The notes under the pieces are model-generated. The model was given only the letters and a program-made list of their open reading frames with translations, was not told the DNA's origin and made no database searches. DNA of 64,000 nucleotides from Mimachlamys varia (taxonomy: Eukaryota > Mollusca > Bivalvia > Pectinida > Pectinidae), in NCBI GenBank assembly GCA_947623455.1, contig OX392527.1, forward strand, positions 54,108,401 through 54,172,400. The letters run 5' to 3'. A program made the translations under genes and the position numbers. Shown in pieces: positions 34,469-48,834 of this stretch. Numbering within the stretch: the stretch's first letter is position 1; every line of letters starts with the position of its first letter.

Positions 34469-37180
34469 GCTCTATTTATAAATGTTATGTTTATGGACAG
34501 ACCACACATCGTTCTGTTCATTACAACGTTACACGTAAACCTTTCACTGGTTGTGTTATCTGACCAATAAACAATATGTTTATATTCACATGGATCAATC
34601 TAGCATTTAAAAAACTGTTAACTTGAATAGCTACACACTGGCCAAGCAAGTACTATTCTAAAATAAAACACATTCGACCTTTTGTAAAGACAGCTGGAAA
34701 TATATATTACGAATATCATGCGAGTCAGAATAGTAAGCTTATATTTACATTGTATTCGTAAGATTGATTACAATTCATATAGTCTACCGCCAAAACAGAA
34801 TGCTACGTGAAAGTAATATTATAATCAGTAGGTGGTATGAGTGATGTGAATATGTTAACAATAATTACTAGCACTATTGTTATATAAATCATACATCTTT
34901 TATCTCAGCCTTTATGACTCATATGTTAACCTGAACTTTCCTACTATGTTTGCTTATACACGTTGTATCTGTATTATTTATTAACTTATATATAATTGTT
35001 TTGGGTTTTTTTTATGCGCTATGTATTAACTTAGTACAATATTGAAAGATAAAACTTTTAAAATACATCAAAAAAGTGATTTATATTTTCTGATCAACAC
35101 GCTCCTATGGCTGTTTTCCACTAGTGATGGACGTTGATATGTTGGCCGACAGGATACAATGGTAACATTGTAAATAATACCCCTAGCGCTCAAACATCAT
35201 AAGCTTGGAGCTTTATGGCAACTTAAATATAAAGTGTGTGCATATTTTATTCGGTAAAACATAGATAAAGCTCGCGTAATTATTACTCTTTGTAACTTAA
35301 GGAATGTTTTATTGAAATTCTTGTAGCATGTGTCAGCCTTGATAATCAGAGGCACTGCCTTATACTAGAGGGGTGAGCACCAAAGTTGGTATAAATCCTC
35401 AGTAGCGTTTAATTCTAAGTTAATCTATCCATACCGGTAAAACTTTAATCCTGTTACCCTAGTGTCCACAGACTGCTCTTTATTTGATTCTAACGTTTCC
35501 AATTACAGTGTACTAGAAGGGGTTGTCGATCTGTTGGAAGGCCTACAATGGAGAGGATACCTAGATATATCTTATCACTCAAGGATGACATAACCTGTCT
35601 CCAGTGATTTTATCTCCTAAAGTTAACATATTGAACGTTTTACTCAAGGTCCAGGTTTCTCACTCTCAGTAATTCAAATTGATGTCAAGAAGGTTATAAC
35701 TGTGGGATGATATACCTAACATTACTCCAATAATTTTATTTCCCAAATTGAAACTTAATTAATTGACCCTTAATGTGTGTTTTCTGTCCTATAAGAATAT
35801 ATTGAACGTTTTACTTTAAGTCGACTTTTTTACTCCCATTGATGTCAGTTATTATATAACTAATTTTCAGGCATATGATAACATTTCCTCAGAGATAATG
35901 TCAAAATTCGGCTACAGAGTATTAACCTCCGATACATGGTGAATATTTACTGACACATTTTGAATATTGCAACAATTGCAAAATATATGGACTATTTGAT
36001 GTGAGGGTGAAGAGTTGTTTGGGGAGGAACGTGATAAAGAACGTGGTGACGCTAATACTGCTGTCCACAGATAGGCTTACACAGCATACTAACGATAACA
36101 TTTGTGTCAATATAATGCTTTATTAAAAATATTTAATAAAAGCCGTTGGGTACACGTTTGTAATGTTTAAACGACTATTCCGTATGTCCACCTTGGGAAG
36201 AAAAACTTGATAACCGGCTTTAGGTTGTCTCCTAAAATTTTTAATACATGAATATCATGTTAGCATCAATCAATGACAGTTGAAGACGTGTTTCTGTGGT
36301 AGATCTGTCCTATCAATCGAAGACGGGAATCAATTATAGAGTAAATGATCTACAGGTAAAATTGTTTACAAAAGTCCAAGGCCACCTGTTGTGACAGGAA
36401 ATGCGACGGGAAGGAAGACGGACTACGTGGCTTAGGAGGCATGGTTTGGATAATAGGAACACGTCCGTATAGAAATATGTTCATAGCAGAAATTAAAAAT
36501 GAATTATGATTTCGAAACTTGTTTTGTTAATGTTCGTATATAATTTTCAAAGAACTACTGCCCAATACTGCCTGACAAAAAATAGTAGTAGAGTCTCGCT
36601 GAAAACCTGTCATTTACCTGTCCTTACTCCGTATTTTTACCTGTGCTCCAGTCGTCTATACCATGTATATATTATGTAAGATGATTAACGTCAAAACCGA
36701 GTTAATTAACATTTTCGTGAAATTATATTCTATTTCAAAAACGTAAAAAAATATCCGACAAATTGCCAGAGGAAAAAACACGAAAATGGGCCTCGCACAC
36801 CACATGTAATTACACGAAAACAGAAGAATGATGAATAAATTAACTCAATAATGCAAGATAGTGAATTAGCTATCTGTGTAGGATATCAGTTACAAGTAAT
36901 ATATAAACTTATCTGAATCTACGATTATTTTAAGTGTACTGAGTGTTAAAGCGGTACATAAATAAATAAATCCACTGTTTTCACTTTGTAAATATTTTTT
37001 TTCTCATATATATCAATGGCTTTGGGCGAAAATGATAAACTGGGGATACATTTTTATTAATTGCATTTAATTTTCCTGTCATTAGGTGCCTTACATTGTC
37101 CAACTTAAGTGTGTATACGAGAATCACCAGCTGTAAGGTGTAGCGAGAGGTAAATCTCCGCCCTGTGATTAACCTAAATG
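34469..37180. other. unique AT-rich DNA, no gene seen
   Basis: About 2.7 kb without arrays, element ends or convincing exons. A 62-codon minus frame at 35922-36110 has no support. Confidence 0.55.
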
Positions 37181-37453
37181 CAGTTATATATGCATGAACT
37201 GTCGTTTACAGCTATTCACGTACATGTAAAACATGCTAACACCTTCATCGCTAAAAATAGTCCTTCTATCACAACAAATGTGCAAATCTCTTTTCATTTT
37301 TATACATTTCCTTTGTGATAGATCATGATGAATATGTCCGTACATTAGTGTATGATAATCGATTCCCGATGACCGCCGTCTAAACAATGCATCAGCGCCG
37401 CCCCTTTCACCTACAAAAATACAGGTAAGTCCGCCAAGGTCATCATGGTTTAC

Positions 37454-37567
37454 CTGTATAATTTGTCTTCGTCCTAAGCGACCATTTTCCAACACATGAC
37501 TCTCTTTAAGGTCAATAGGGTCAAAGGTGACAGATTCCCCTCGGGTCAATGACTCGGCTTCTTTCAT
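37454..37567 (-). CDS. candidate coding exon, unidentified protein
   Basis: On the minus strand an ATG at 37567 (or an acceptor-like AATGCAG 13 bp upstream) opens 38 codons, starting MKEAESLTRGESVTFDPIDL and ending RLGRRQIIQ. They stop at a good donor, ACAG/GTAAAC, exactly on a codon boundary. Without splicing the frame stays open to 37184 (127 codons in all), the second longest non-repeat frame in the window. The first 38 codons look the most protein-like. No family recognised. The AT-rich DNA from 37568 to 38010 holds no further exon that I can see. Confidence 0.35.
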
Positions 37568-38010
37568 AAATGCCGCCCTGCATTAAGTTTGGCTATTTAG
37601 TCATTAACCTTAGGCTTGGCGAAGTTGTATGGTAGACGAGTAACACATAATTCCGGAACTAGGACATATCATGGTTCGGTTAATTAAGTATACATTATAT
37701 CGTTATTCTAAAGCTACACAAATGTGCTTTTTGTCTTCGTTTACATGGTCTGAAGGTTATTGTTTTCTGACAGATTATTATTCCTTATGTAAACAGTAGC
37801 TATAGAGGTACACGTATCTTGTCGTTGAGAGTCGTAGATTGTTAGTTAATTCGAGATCATAACATTCTAACAAGTTAGTAGTTAGATTCTCATTTAGTCT
37901 GACAGGTTTTTAGTACACTGGCATGCTAAACATAAATCTATGATGGCGTTAAGAATTCTTAAATTTGTGATATTTGACTAAAGATTAAAATATTATATCT
38001 ATATATATAT

Positions 38011-40814
38011 ACACAGACTGATACCTAACTACACACAGACTGATACCTAACTACACACAGACTGATACCTAACTGCACACAGACTGATACCTAACTACAC
38101 ACAGACTGATACCTAACTACACACAGACTGATACCTAACTACACACAGACTGATACCTAACTACACACAGACTGATACCTAAATACACACAAACTGATAC
38201 CTAACTACACACAGACTGATACCTAACTACACACAGACTGATACCTAACTGCACACAGACTGATACCTAACTACACACAGACTGATACCTAACTACACAT
38301 AAACTGATACCTAACTACACACAGACTGATACCTAACTACACATAAACTGATACCTAACTACACACAGACTGATACCTAACTACACATAAACTGATACCT
38401 AACTACACGCAGATTGATACCTAACTACACACAGACTGATACCTAACTACACACAGACTGATACCTAACTACACACAGACTGATACCTAACTACACATAA
38501 ACTGATACCTAAATACACACAGACTGATACCTAACTACACACAGACTGATACCTAACTACACACAGACTGATACCTAACTACACACAGACTGATACCTAA
38601 CTACACACAGACTGATACCTAACTACACACAGACTGATACCTAACTACACATAAACTGATACCTAACTACACACAGACTGATACCTAACTACACATAAAC
38701 TGATACCTAACTACACACAAACTGATACCTAACTACACACAAACTGATACCTAACCACACACAGACTGATACCTAACTACACACAGACTGATACCTAACT
38801 ACACACAGACTGATACCTAACTACACACAGACTGATACCTAACTACACACAGACTGATACCTAACTACACACAGAGTGATACCTAACCACACACAGACTG
38901 ATACCTAACTACACATAAACTGATACCTAACTACACATAAACTGATACCTAACTACACACAGACTGATACCTAACTACACATAAACTGATACCTAACTAC
39001 ACACAGACTGATACCTAACTACACACAGACTGATACCTAACTACACACAGACTGATACCTAACTACACATAAACTGATACCTAACTACACACAGACTGAT
39101 ACCTAACTACACATAAACTGATACCTAACTACACACAGACTGATACCTAACTACACACAGACTGATACCTAACTACACACAGACTGATACCTAACTACAC
39201 ACAGACTGATACCTAACTACACACAGACTGATACCTAACTACACACAGACTGATACCTAAATACACACAGACTGATACCTAACTACACACAGACTGATAC
39301 CTAACTACACACAGACTGATACCTAACTACACACAGACTGATACCTAACTACACACAGACTGATACCTAACTACACACAGACTGATATCTAACTACACAC
39401 AGGCTTATACCTAACCACACACAGACTGATACCTACATGTAACTACACATAAACTGATACCTAACTACACACAAACTGATACCTAACTACACACAAACTG
39501 ATACCTAACTACACGCAGACTGATACCTAACTACACACAGGCTTATACCTAACCACACACAGACTGATACCTAACTACACATAAACTGATACCTAACTAC
39601 ACACAAACTGATACCTAACTACACACAGACTGATACCTAACTACACACAGACTGATACCTAACCACACACAGACTGATACCTAACTACACACAAACTGAT
39701 ACCTAACTACACACAGACTGATACCTAACTACACACAGACTGATACCTAACTACACGCAGACTGATACCTAACTACACACAAACTGATACCTAACCACAC
39801 ACAGACTGATACCTAACTACACACAGACTGATACCTAACTACACGCAGACTGATACCTAACTACACACAGGCTTATACCTAACCACACACAGACTGATAC
39901 CTAACTACACACAGACTGATACCTAACTACACACAAACTGATACCTAACTACACACAGACTGATACCTAAATACACACAGACTGATACCTAACTACACAT
40001 AAACTGATACCGAAATACACACAGACTGATACCTAACTACACACAGGCTTATACCTAACTACACACAGACTGATACCTAACTACACACAAACTGATACCT
40101 AACTACACACAGACTGATACCTAACTACACACAGACTGATACCTAACTACACACAGGCTTATACCTAACTACACACAGACTGATACCTAACTACACACAG
40201 ACTGATACCTAACTACACACAAACTGATACCTAACTACACACAGACTGATACCTTACTACACACAAACTGATACCTAACTACACACAGACTGATACCTAA
40301 CTACACACAAACTGATACCTAACTACACACAGACTGATACCTAACTACACACAGACTGATACCTAACTACACACAAACTGATACCTAACTACACACAGGC
40401 TTATACCTAACTACACACAGACTGATACCTAACTACACACAGACTGATACCTAACTACACACAAACTGATACCTAACTACACACAGACTGATACCTAACT
40501 ACACACAAACTGATACCTAACTACACACAGACTGATACCTAACTACACACAAACTGATACCTAACTACACACAGACTGATACCTAACTACACACAGACTG
40601 ATACCTAACTACACACAGAGTGATACCTAACTACACATAAACTGATACCTAACTACACACAGACTGATACCTAACTACACACAAACTGATACCTAACTAC
40701 ACACAGACTGATACCTAACTACACACAGACTGATACCTAAATACACACAGACTGATACCTAAATACACACAGACTGATACCTAACTACACACAGACTGAT
40801 ACCTAAATACACAG
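38011..40814 (+). repeat. 22-bp minisatellite, about 127 copies
   Basis: The unit is CACACAGACTGATACCTAA plus CTA. Variants carry CATAAACTG, CACAAACTG, CACGCAGACTG or CACAGGCTTATACC. One unit near 39435 holds a 6-bp insertion. It starts right after an AT dinucleotide run at 37995-38010. Marker CAGGCTT units lie at 39401, 39539, 40045, 40155 and 40397, with spacings in multiples of 22 (plus the 6-bp insertion), which suggests block copying. Confidence 0.97.
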
Positions 40815-41802
40815 ATATGGAAACATATGATTGCGTTTCTTTATTTCACACGCATTTCAAAAAAACCTAAAACAATTTCCGGTTCTCTGCAAATCTCGTC
40901 GGCCCGACGACTGTTATTTCCATAGCGACCACACACAGAGTCATGCGCGTAAGTTTACGAAGAGAACCAATATGTTTAAAAACATTTAAGCAAAACCTCG
41001 ATATAACAGTAGGTTTCTCAAAAGTTGAAAAGGGTAAACAATTGTATCTGTGTGTCAGAGATTTAACTGAACGCTATAAGTCTCTGCTTCCTGTCTCTGT
41101 TCGTGTTTTGATGATACATTGTACTTCATTCCTCTTAAGAGTTTTATGAAATATCTTTTTGTCGCCGAAAACGTAAAAAGACAGGCTGGGTTGCTTTTTT
41201 AAAATCAAAAACTACTAAAACGCAGTGATATAGACAGTAAGAAATCCACTACCTGCTACTATATGCGGTTTAGCTACCTACATCGATTATATAACTAGAA
41301 ATATTTACAATCCCACTTCAGTAGCTGATACAGTTGGATCATATGAAATGATATTTTACCTAAAGGCGTTTCAAATAATTACTCTTCATCCGGGTTTCCT
41401 TTTCGATGTGTGGCGACCGTTTCAACCGGAATTAAGGTTTGTCTTAGAATTTGAATTATAATCGAGATGTTGGCTAGATATTTAACCAACATATATTTCC
41501 ATCGCGAAAAAAATTGATAGGATTAATATCAATTAGCCATTGACTTTCAAATACATGTACTACTTTCATCCGTGAAAGGGATAAGTGTTATGCACGTTAT
41601 CAAATATCACTAAAACTTGAAGCGAAAAATGGGAGCTAACATATTTTATTTGTGGTTTTCAACTTGGACCTGAGGAAAGAGAAAATAAACATGAATCGTC
41701 CAAAAAGTGGTGTGGGTTGTTGGGAATGTTATAAGATGCTAGATAGTTCGTAAATAATGATATGTTGCTCAAGGAACTCACAATATACGGTGCCAAGTCA
41801 GG
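40815..41802. other. unique spacer between two large minisatellites
   Basis: A 68-codon ATG frame at 40943-41149 has no family or splice support. Otherwise nothing is recognised. Confidence 0.55.
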
Positions 41803-44800
41803 GGCTATAGTAGTAAGTAGAGGTTATAGTAGTTAGTAGAGGTTATAGTAGTAAGTAGAGGTTATAGTAGTAAGTAGAGGCTACAGTAGTAAGTAGAGGC
41901 TATAGTAGTAAGTAGAGGTTATAGTAGTAAGTACAGGCTATAGTAGTAAGTAGAGACTATAGTAGTAAGTAGAGACTATAGTAGTAAGTAGAGGCTATAG
42001 TAGTAAGTAGAGGCTATAGTAGTAAGTAGAGGTTATAGTAGTAAGTAGAGGCTATAGTAGTAAGTAGAGGCTATAGTAGTAAGTAGAGACTATAGTAGTA
42101 AGTAGAGGCTACAGTAGTAAGTAGAGGCTATAGTAGTAAGTAGAGACTATAGTAGTAAGTAGAGACTATAGTAGTAAGTAGAGACTACAGTAGTAAGTAG
42201 AGGCTACAGTAGTAAGTAGAGACTATAGTAGTAAGTAGAGGTTATAGTAGTAAGTAGAGACTATAGTAGTAAGTAGAGGTTATAGTAGTAAGTAGAGGTT
42301 ATAGTAGTAAGTAGAGGTTATAGTAGTAAGTAGAGGCTATAGTAGTAAGTAGAGGCTATAGTAGTAAGTAGAGGCTATAGTAGTAAGTAGAGGTTATAGT
42401 AGTTAGCAGAGGTTATAGTAGTAAGTACAGGCTACAGTAGTAAGTAGAGACTATAGTAGTAAGTAGAGGTTATAGTAGTAAGTAGAGGCCATAGTAGTTA
42501 GTAGAGACTATAGTAGTAAGTAGAGGCTATAGTAGTAAGTAGAGGCTATAGTAGTAAGTAGAGACTATAGTAGTAAGTAGAGGCTATAGTAGTAAGTACA
42601 GGCTATAGTAGTAAGTAGAGGTTATAGTAGTAAGTAGAGACTATAGTAGTAAGTAGAGGCTATAGTAGTAAGTAGAGGCTATAGTAGTAAGTAGAGGCTA
42701 TAGTAGTAAGTAGAGGCTATAGTAGTAAGTAGAGGCTATAGTAGTAAGTAGAGGCTATAGTAGTAAGTAGAGGCTATAGTAGTAAGTAGAGGTTATAGTA
42801 GTAAGTAGAGGCCATAGTAGTTAGTAGAGACTATAGTAGTAAGTAGAGGCTATAGTAGTAAGTAGAGACTATAGTAGTAAGTAGAGGCTATAGTAGTAAG
42901 TAGAGGCTATAGTAGTAAGTAGAGACTATAGTAGTAAGTAGAGGTTATAGTAGTAAGTAGAGGTTATAGTAGTAAGTAGAGGTTATAGTAGTAAGTAGAG
43001 ACTATAGTAGTAAGTAGAGGTTATAGTAGTAAGTAGAGGCTATAGTAGTAAGTAGAGGTTATAGTAGTAAGTAGAGGTTATAGTAGTAAGTAGAGGCTAT
43101 AGTAGTAAGTAGAGGCTACAGAAGTAAGAAGAGGTTATAGTAGTAAGTAGAGACTATAGTAGTAAGTAGAGACTATAGTAGTAAGTAGAGGTTATAGTAG
43201 TAAGTAGAGGCTACAGTAGTAAGTAGAGGTTATAGTAGTAAGTAGAGGTTATAGTAGTAAGTAGAGGTTATAGTAGTAAGTAGAGGTTATAGTAGTAAGT
43301 AGAGGTTATAGTAGTAAGTAGAGGCTATAGTAGTAAGTAGAGGTTATAGTAGTAAGTAGAGACTATAGTAGTAAGTAGAGACTATAGTAGTAAGTAGAGG
43401 CTACAGTAGTAAGTAGAGGTTATAGTAGTAAGTAGAGACTATAGTAGTAAGTAGAGACTATAGTAGTAAGTAGAGGTTATAGTAGTAAGTAGAGGCTACA
43501 GTAGTAAGTAGAGGCTATAGTAGTAAGTAGAGGTTATAGTAGTAAGTAGAGGTTATAGTAGTAAGTAGAGACTATAGTAGTAAGTAGAGACTATAGTAGT
43601 AAGTAGAGGTTATAGTAGTAAGTAGAGGCTACAGTAGTAAGTAGAGGTTATAGTAGTAAGTAGAGACTATAGTAGTAAGTAGAGGCTACAGTAGTAAGTA
43701 GAGGCTATAGTAGTAAGTAGAGGTTATAGTAGTAAGTAGAGGCTATAGTAGTTAGTAGAGACTATAGTAGTAAGTAGAGGTTATAGTAGTAAGTAGAGGC
43801 TATAGTAGTAAGTAGAGGTTATAGTAGTAAGTAGAGACTATAGTAGTTAGTAGAGACTATAGTAGTAAGTAGAGGCTACAGTAGTAAGTAGAGGCTACAG
43901 TAGTAAGTAGAGACTATAGTAGTAAGTAGAGGCTATAGTAGTAAGTAGAGGCTATAGTAGTAAGTAGAGGCTATAGTAGTAAGTAGAGGTTATAGTAGTA
44001 AGTAGAGGCTATAGTAGTAAGTAGAGACTATAGTAGTAAGTAGAGGTTATAGTAGTAAGTAGAGGCCATAGTAGTTAGTAGAGACTATAGTAGTAAGTAG
44101 AGGCTATAGTAGTAAGTAGAGACTATAGTAGTAAGTAGAGACTATAGTAGTAAGTAGAGGTTATAGTAGTAAGTAGAGGCTATAGTAGTAAGTAGAGGTT
44201 ATAGTAGTAAGTAGAGGTTATAGTAGTAAGTAGAGGCTATAGTAGTAAGTAGAGGCTACAGAAGTAAGAAGAGGTTATAGTAGTAAGTAGAGGTTATAGT
44301 AGTAAGTAGAGGTTATAGTAGTAAGTAGAGACTATAGTAGTAAGTAGAGACTATAGTAGTAAGTAGAGACTATAGTAGTAAGTAGAGGCTACAGTAGTAA
44401 GTAGAGGTTATAGTAGTAAGTAGAGACTATAGTAGTAAGTAGAGACTATAGTAGTAAGTAGAGGTTATAGTAGTAAGTAGAGGCTACAGTAGTAAGTAGA
44501 GGCTATAGTAGTAAGTAGAGGTTATAGTAGTAAGTAGAGGTTATAGTAGTAAGTAGAGACTATAGTAGTAAGTAGAGGTTATAGTAGTAAGTAGAGACTA
44601 TAGTAGTAAGTAGAGGCTACAGTAGTAAGTAGAGGCTACAGTAGTAAGTAGAGGTTATAGTAGTAAGTAGAGACTATAGTAGTAAGTAGAGGCTACAGTA
44701 GTAAGTAGAGGCTATAGTAGTAAGTAGAGGTTATAGTAGTAAGTAGAGGCTATAGTAGTAAGTAGAGGCTACAGTAGTAAGTAGAGGCTACAGTAGTAAG

Positions 44801-46440
44801 TAGAGGTTATAGTAGTAAGTAGAGACTATAGTAGTAAGTAGAGGTTATAGTAGTAAGTAGAGACGATAGTAGTAAGTAGAGGCTACAGTAGTAAGTAGAG
44901 GTTATAGTAGTAAGTAGAGGTTATAGTAGTAAGTAGAGACTATAGTAGTAAGTAGAGGTTATAGTAGTAAGTAGAGGTTATAGTAGTAAGTAGAGGCTAT
45001 AGTAGTAAGTAGAGGCTATAGTAGTAAGAAGAGGTTATAGTATTAAGTAGAGGTTATAGTAGTAAGTAGAGGCTATAGTAGTAAGTAGAGGCTATAGTAG
45101 TAAGTAGAGACTATAGTAGTAAGTAGAGGTTACAGTAGTAAGTAGAGGTTATAGTAGTAAGTAGAGGTTATAGTAGTAAGTAGAGGCTATAGTAGTAAGT
45201 AGAGGTTACAGTAGTAAGTAGAGGTTATAGTAGTAAGTAGAGGTTACAGTAGTAAGTAGAGGTTATAGTAGTAAGTAGAGGCTATAGTAGTAAGTAGAGG
45301 CTACAGTAGTAAGTAGAGGTTATAGTAGTAAGTAGAGGCTATAGTAGTAAGTAGAGGTTATAGTAGTAAGTAGAGGCTACAGTAGTAAGTAGAGGTTATA
45401 GTAGTAAGTAGAGGCTATAGTAGTAAGTAGAGGCTATAGTAGTAAGTAGAGGCTACAGTAGTAAGTAGAGGTTATAGTAGTAAGTAGAGGCTATAGTAGT
45501 AAGTAGAGGTTATAGTAGTAAGTAGAGGCTATAGTAGTAAGTAGAGGTTATAGTAGTAAGTAGAGGCTATAGTAGTAAGTAGAGACTATAGTAGTAAGTA
45601 GAGGTTATAGTAGTAAGTAGAGGTTATAGTAGTAAGTAGAGACTATAGTAGTAAGTAGAAACTATAGTAGTAAGTAGAGACTATAGTAGTAAGTAGAGAC
45701 TATAGTAGTAAGTAGAGACTATAGTAGTAAGTAGAGGCTACAGTAGTAAGTAGAGACTATAGTAGTAAGTAGACACTATAGTAGTAAGTAGAGACTATAG
45801 TAGTAAGTAGAGACTATAGTAGTAAGTAGAGGCTACAGTAGTAAGTAGAGGCTATAGTAGTAAGTAGAGGTTATAGTAGTAAGTAGAGGCTATAGTAGTA
45901 AGTAGAGGTTATAGTAGTAAGTAGAGGTTATAGTAGTAAGTAGAGGTTATAGTAGTAAGTAGAGACTATAGTAGTAAGTAGAGGTTATAGTAGTAAGTAG
46001 TGGTTATAGTAGTAAGTAGAGACTATAGTAGTAAGTAGAGGTTATAGTAGTAAGTAGAGACTATAGTAGTAAGTAGAGGCTACAGTAGTAAGTAGAGGCT
46101 ATAGTAGTAAGTAGAGGCTATAGTAGTAAGTAGAGACTATAGTAGTAAGTAGAGGTTATAGTAGTAAGTAGAGACTATAGTAGTAAGTAGAGGTTATAGT
46201 AGTAAGTAGAGGCTATAGTAGTAAGTAGAGGTTATAGTAGTAAGTAGAGGTTATAGTAGTAAGTAGAGGTTATAGTAGTAAGTAGAGACTATAGTAGTAA
46301 GTAGAGGTTATAGTAGTAAGTAGAGGCTATAGTAGTAAGTAGAGGTTATAGTAGTAAGTAGAGGCTATAGTAGTAAGTAGAGGTTATAGTAGTAAGTAGA
46401 GGTTATAGTAGTAAGTAGAGGCTATAGTAGTAAGTAGAGA
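41803..46440 (+). repeat. 19-bp minisatellite, about 244 copies
   Basis: The unit is TAAGTAGAGGTTATAGTAG. Variation is concentrated at three sites giving GGTTATAG, GGCTATAG, GACTATAG and GGCTACAG forms. The plus strand is C-poor and holds several TAG/TAA triplets per unit. With a length not divisible by three, every frame is closed, so no ORF occurs in 4.6 kb. Rare marker units recur at multiples of 19 bp: GAAGTAAGAA at 43121 and 44261 (1140 bp), and GAGGCC at 42485, 42808 and 44062 (323 and 1254 bp). Confidence 0.98.
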
Positions 46441-46518
46441 TATATTGATCAGCATTCTTAAACAAAACTGGCCACTTGTTTGTTATGTTATTATGATTGA
46501 AGATAGCCTGATCAAAAT

Positions 46519-46671
46519 GGTCAGGACTGAAGTGGGTTTCTTTTTTTATTCTTTCATAAATCTGCTGTAGATATAATAACGGCCAGTTCTACAAAGGTCA
46601 GGACTGAAGTGGGTTTCTTTCTTCATTCTCTCAGAAATCTGCTGTAGATATTATAACGGCCAGTTCTTTAT
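46519..46671 (+). repeat. 77-bp direct duplication
   Basis: GGTCAGGACTGAAGTGGGTT starts at 46519 and again at 46596. Both copies continue through AATCTGCTGTAGATAT and AACGGCCAGTTCT with a few differences. Confidence 0.85.
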
Positions 46672-47674
46672 TAGTCTATGTTACCCTTCCACTTTGTCAG
46701 TTTACGTAATGTTGATATTGTGAGGAAGAGATTAGGGCCGTTATCGTGAGTGTATTTTACTAGATAGTGACAAAGGCATTGGTAGAACCTTTGAGGAGAA
46801 GTCCATAGCGACATAGAACACGTTCCTGGCATCAGCTAGAGTTAACAAAACATTCTGATAAATGATGTTTTAAACACAGGTTATAGGGTTATTCACGTTT
46901 TCGATAGATCCAAAAAGGTATTTCTGAATTGCATTCACGGTAACATTGCAGTTCCTAGATTTTGTATTTCCTATAGCTATTCATCTTCCCCATGATTTGG
47001 TAAAGACTTCTCAAACAAGCTATGTTGCGTTTTCCTTATAAAAAATGTTGATTAATTTGTAGCGAGCCTTGACTGCTAAACAGTATGGTAGAGAGAACTA
47101 TCGTTAATGGTTTGTGGAATCTGTCCGTGATCGGTAGAAGTTTACATTGGAGTGACGCACATTTCGGTCGATGTGGCTTAGTTTGAAGTCAACACTTAAT
47201 ACGTATATTATTTTAGAGTGGATCTTAGATCATGAAAACGTCATCATATTTATTCCAGGTTGTCGTCAAGAGGAGCAGGCGATATGTGCTATATGTTGCC
47301 CAACATTGGTTTGTTGATCATATGTAGCTGGCGGTTCTATGTCACTGTTAGAAAGTCCCAAGTAAATCGTTTCTTATGACACCAACGTGAGAAACAACAG
47401 CAATCAAGTACCTTTTCATAAGAAGCCTTAGCAAAAACTTCTTGATTCTGCATAGAGAGAGCTGCAAATGTTTAGTGACAAAGGACGACAGCAAATGTTT
47501 CTAAACAGTGCATAGGAAAGGAATGGATGGCAAACGGCAAACCGGAAGTAGGATTATAAACGTAAAAATCATGAAATTGTTCAGCAATTAATGACATCTA
47601 CAAAAGAAAGTGATATATCACGGGGTTATATCGGTGTATAAGTCATATTTAATGAACCATTTCATTAAAAAAGA
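46672..47674. other. unique DNA, no gene seen
   Basis: Both strands are rich in stop codons. No element ends or arrays. Confidence 0.6.
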
Positions 47675-47853
47675 TTTATTGGTGTGTGAGTATGCTATCA
47701 TAACACAACAAAAACTATTTATTGGTGTGTGAGTATGCTATCACAACACAACAAAAACTATTTATTGGTGTGTGAGTATGCTATCATAACACAACAAAAA
47801 CTATTTATTGGTGTGTGAGTATGCTATCATAACACAACAAAAACTATTTATTG
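47675..47853 (+). repeat. 43-bp tandem repeat, four copies
   Basis: TTTATTGGTGTGTGAGTATG then CTATCATAACACAACAAAAA recurs almost without change (one copy has CTATCACAAC), implying recent expansion. Confidence 0.93.
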
Positions 47854-48830
47854 CCCTTTGTACCGTACCTGTGCTAATAATATTCAGTGGAAAAATATTT
47901 ACGGTCAACTGCGTTCGTTTTGGTTTTAAATAGTACGTAGAATACAATGTGTAAATTCTCAGCACTTTTGTTTTGTGTTAGGCAATAAAGATATATTGAT
48001 TATGGCAACTTCGTGAAACGAACCGTGCTAGAAGTACTGCTCGCATTCCTGATACAAAATATTGACATATGATGATCGATAATCTTCATTTTCATAGTTA
48101 GTATGTGTGTGGTTTGTAATGGAAATCAATTATATCCAGTTCATCACAGAGTGGCGTTAACGAAGATCTGTGTGACGTGGCCTTGCATCGTAGTTTACAA
48201 TATCTGGGTCTATAATATAAACAAAAGTGACCTAGATGTTTTCTATCTTGCGTATACAGTATTCATATACCTTGGTTAAAAGCAGACATTTTACTTCACT
48301 CGGATACTCCTTGATTGGTACGTACTAGAGTTTCGGATTAGAATTTTTGAAATACTGTTTTCATCAGATTGTAAAAAAAAATGGAAATGATGTAAAAATG
48401 TACCTCTTGTCAACGATGACCAAACGTCATGGATGACAAGGAGTTTTACAATTCACCCTGTATTTTTAAATACCAGTCGAATACAAATGAAAACCATTCC
48501 AGTACGGCGGTTGACAACCTTTCTAACCAAGATGTTGTTTCCAGTTGGAAATATGATTTCAAGGAAAAAGCTACATGTGATGGCGGTGTTGTTTTAATAA
48601 ATAAGTAATTGTTTCGTGTTAAAGTTTCCTACAGCTTTTCTCATAGCTTCCTTGCGACTTTGTAAAAGCTAGGATCACTAAAGGACGGCCTCCCGGTGTA
48701 TGAGATATGGGTTTGTGTTTTGAGTACGTGTGTATATGGGAGGCTTTGTCGTATGTTCGTGTAAGCCTTTTTGCGATAGTCCGATTTAAAAAAAAAATGC
48801 CGATTTAGAGTGCTTCCACACTGGAGTTCA
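47854..48830. other. unique DNA, no gene seen
   Basis: AT-rich. A 68-codon minus frame at 48641-48847 has no support. Confidence 0.55.
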
Positions 48831-48834
48831 CTGC

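Noticed and set aside
37500..37535. Direct-repeat nuclear-receptor site (GGGTCAAAGGTGA)
   Set aside because: It falls inside the candidate coding exon on the minus strand; a single match is expected by chance.
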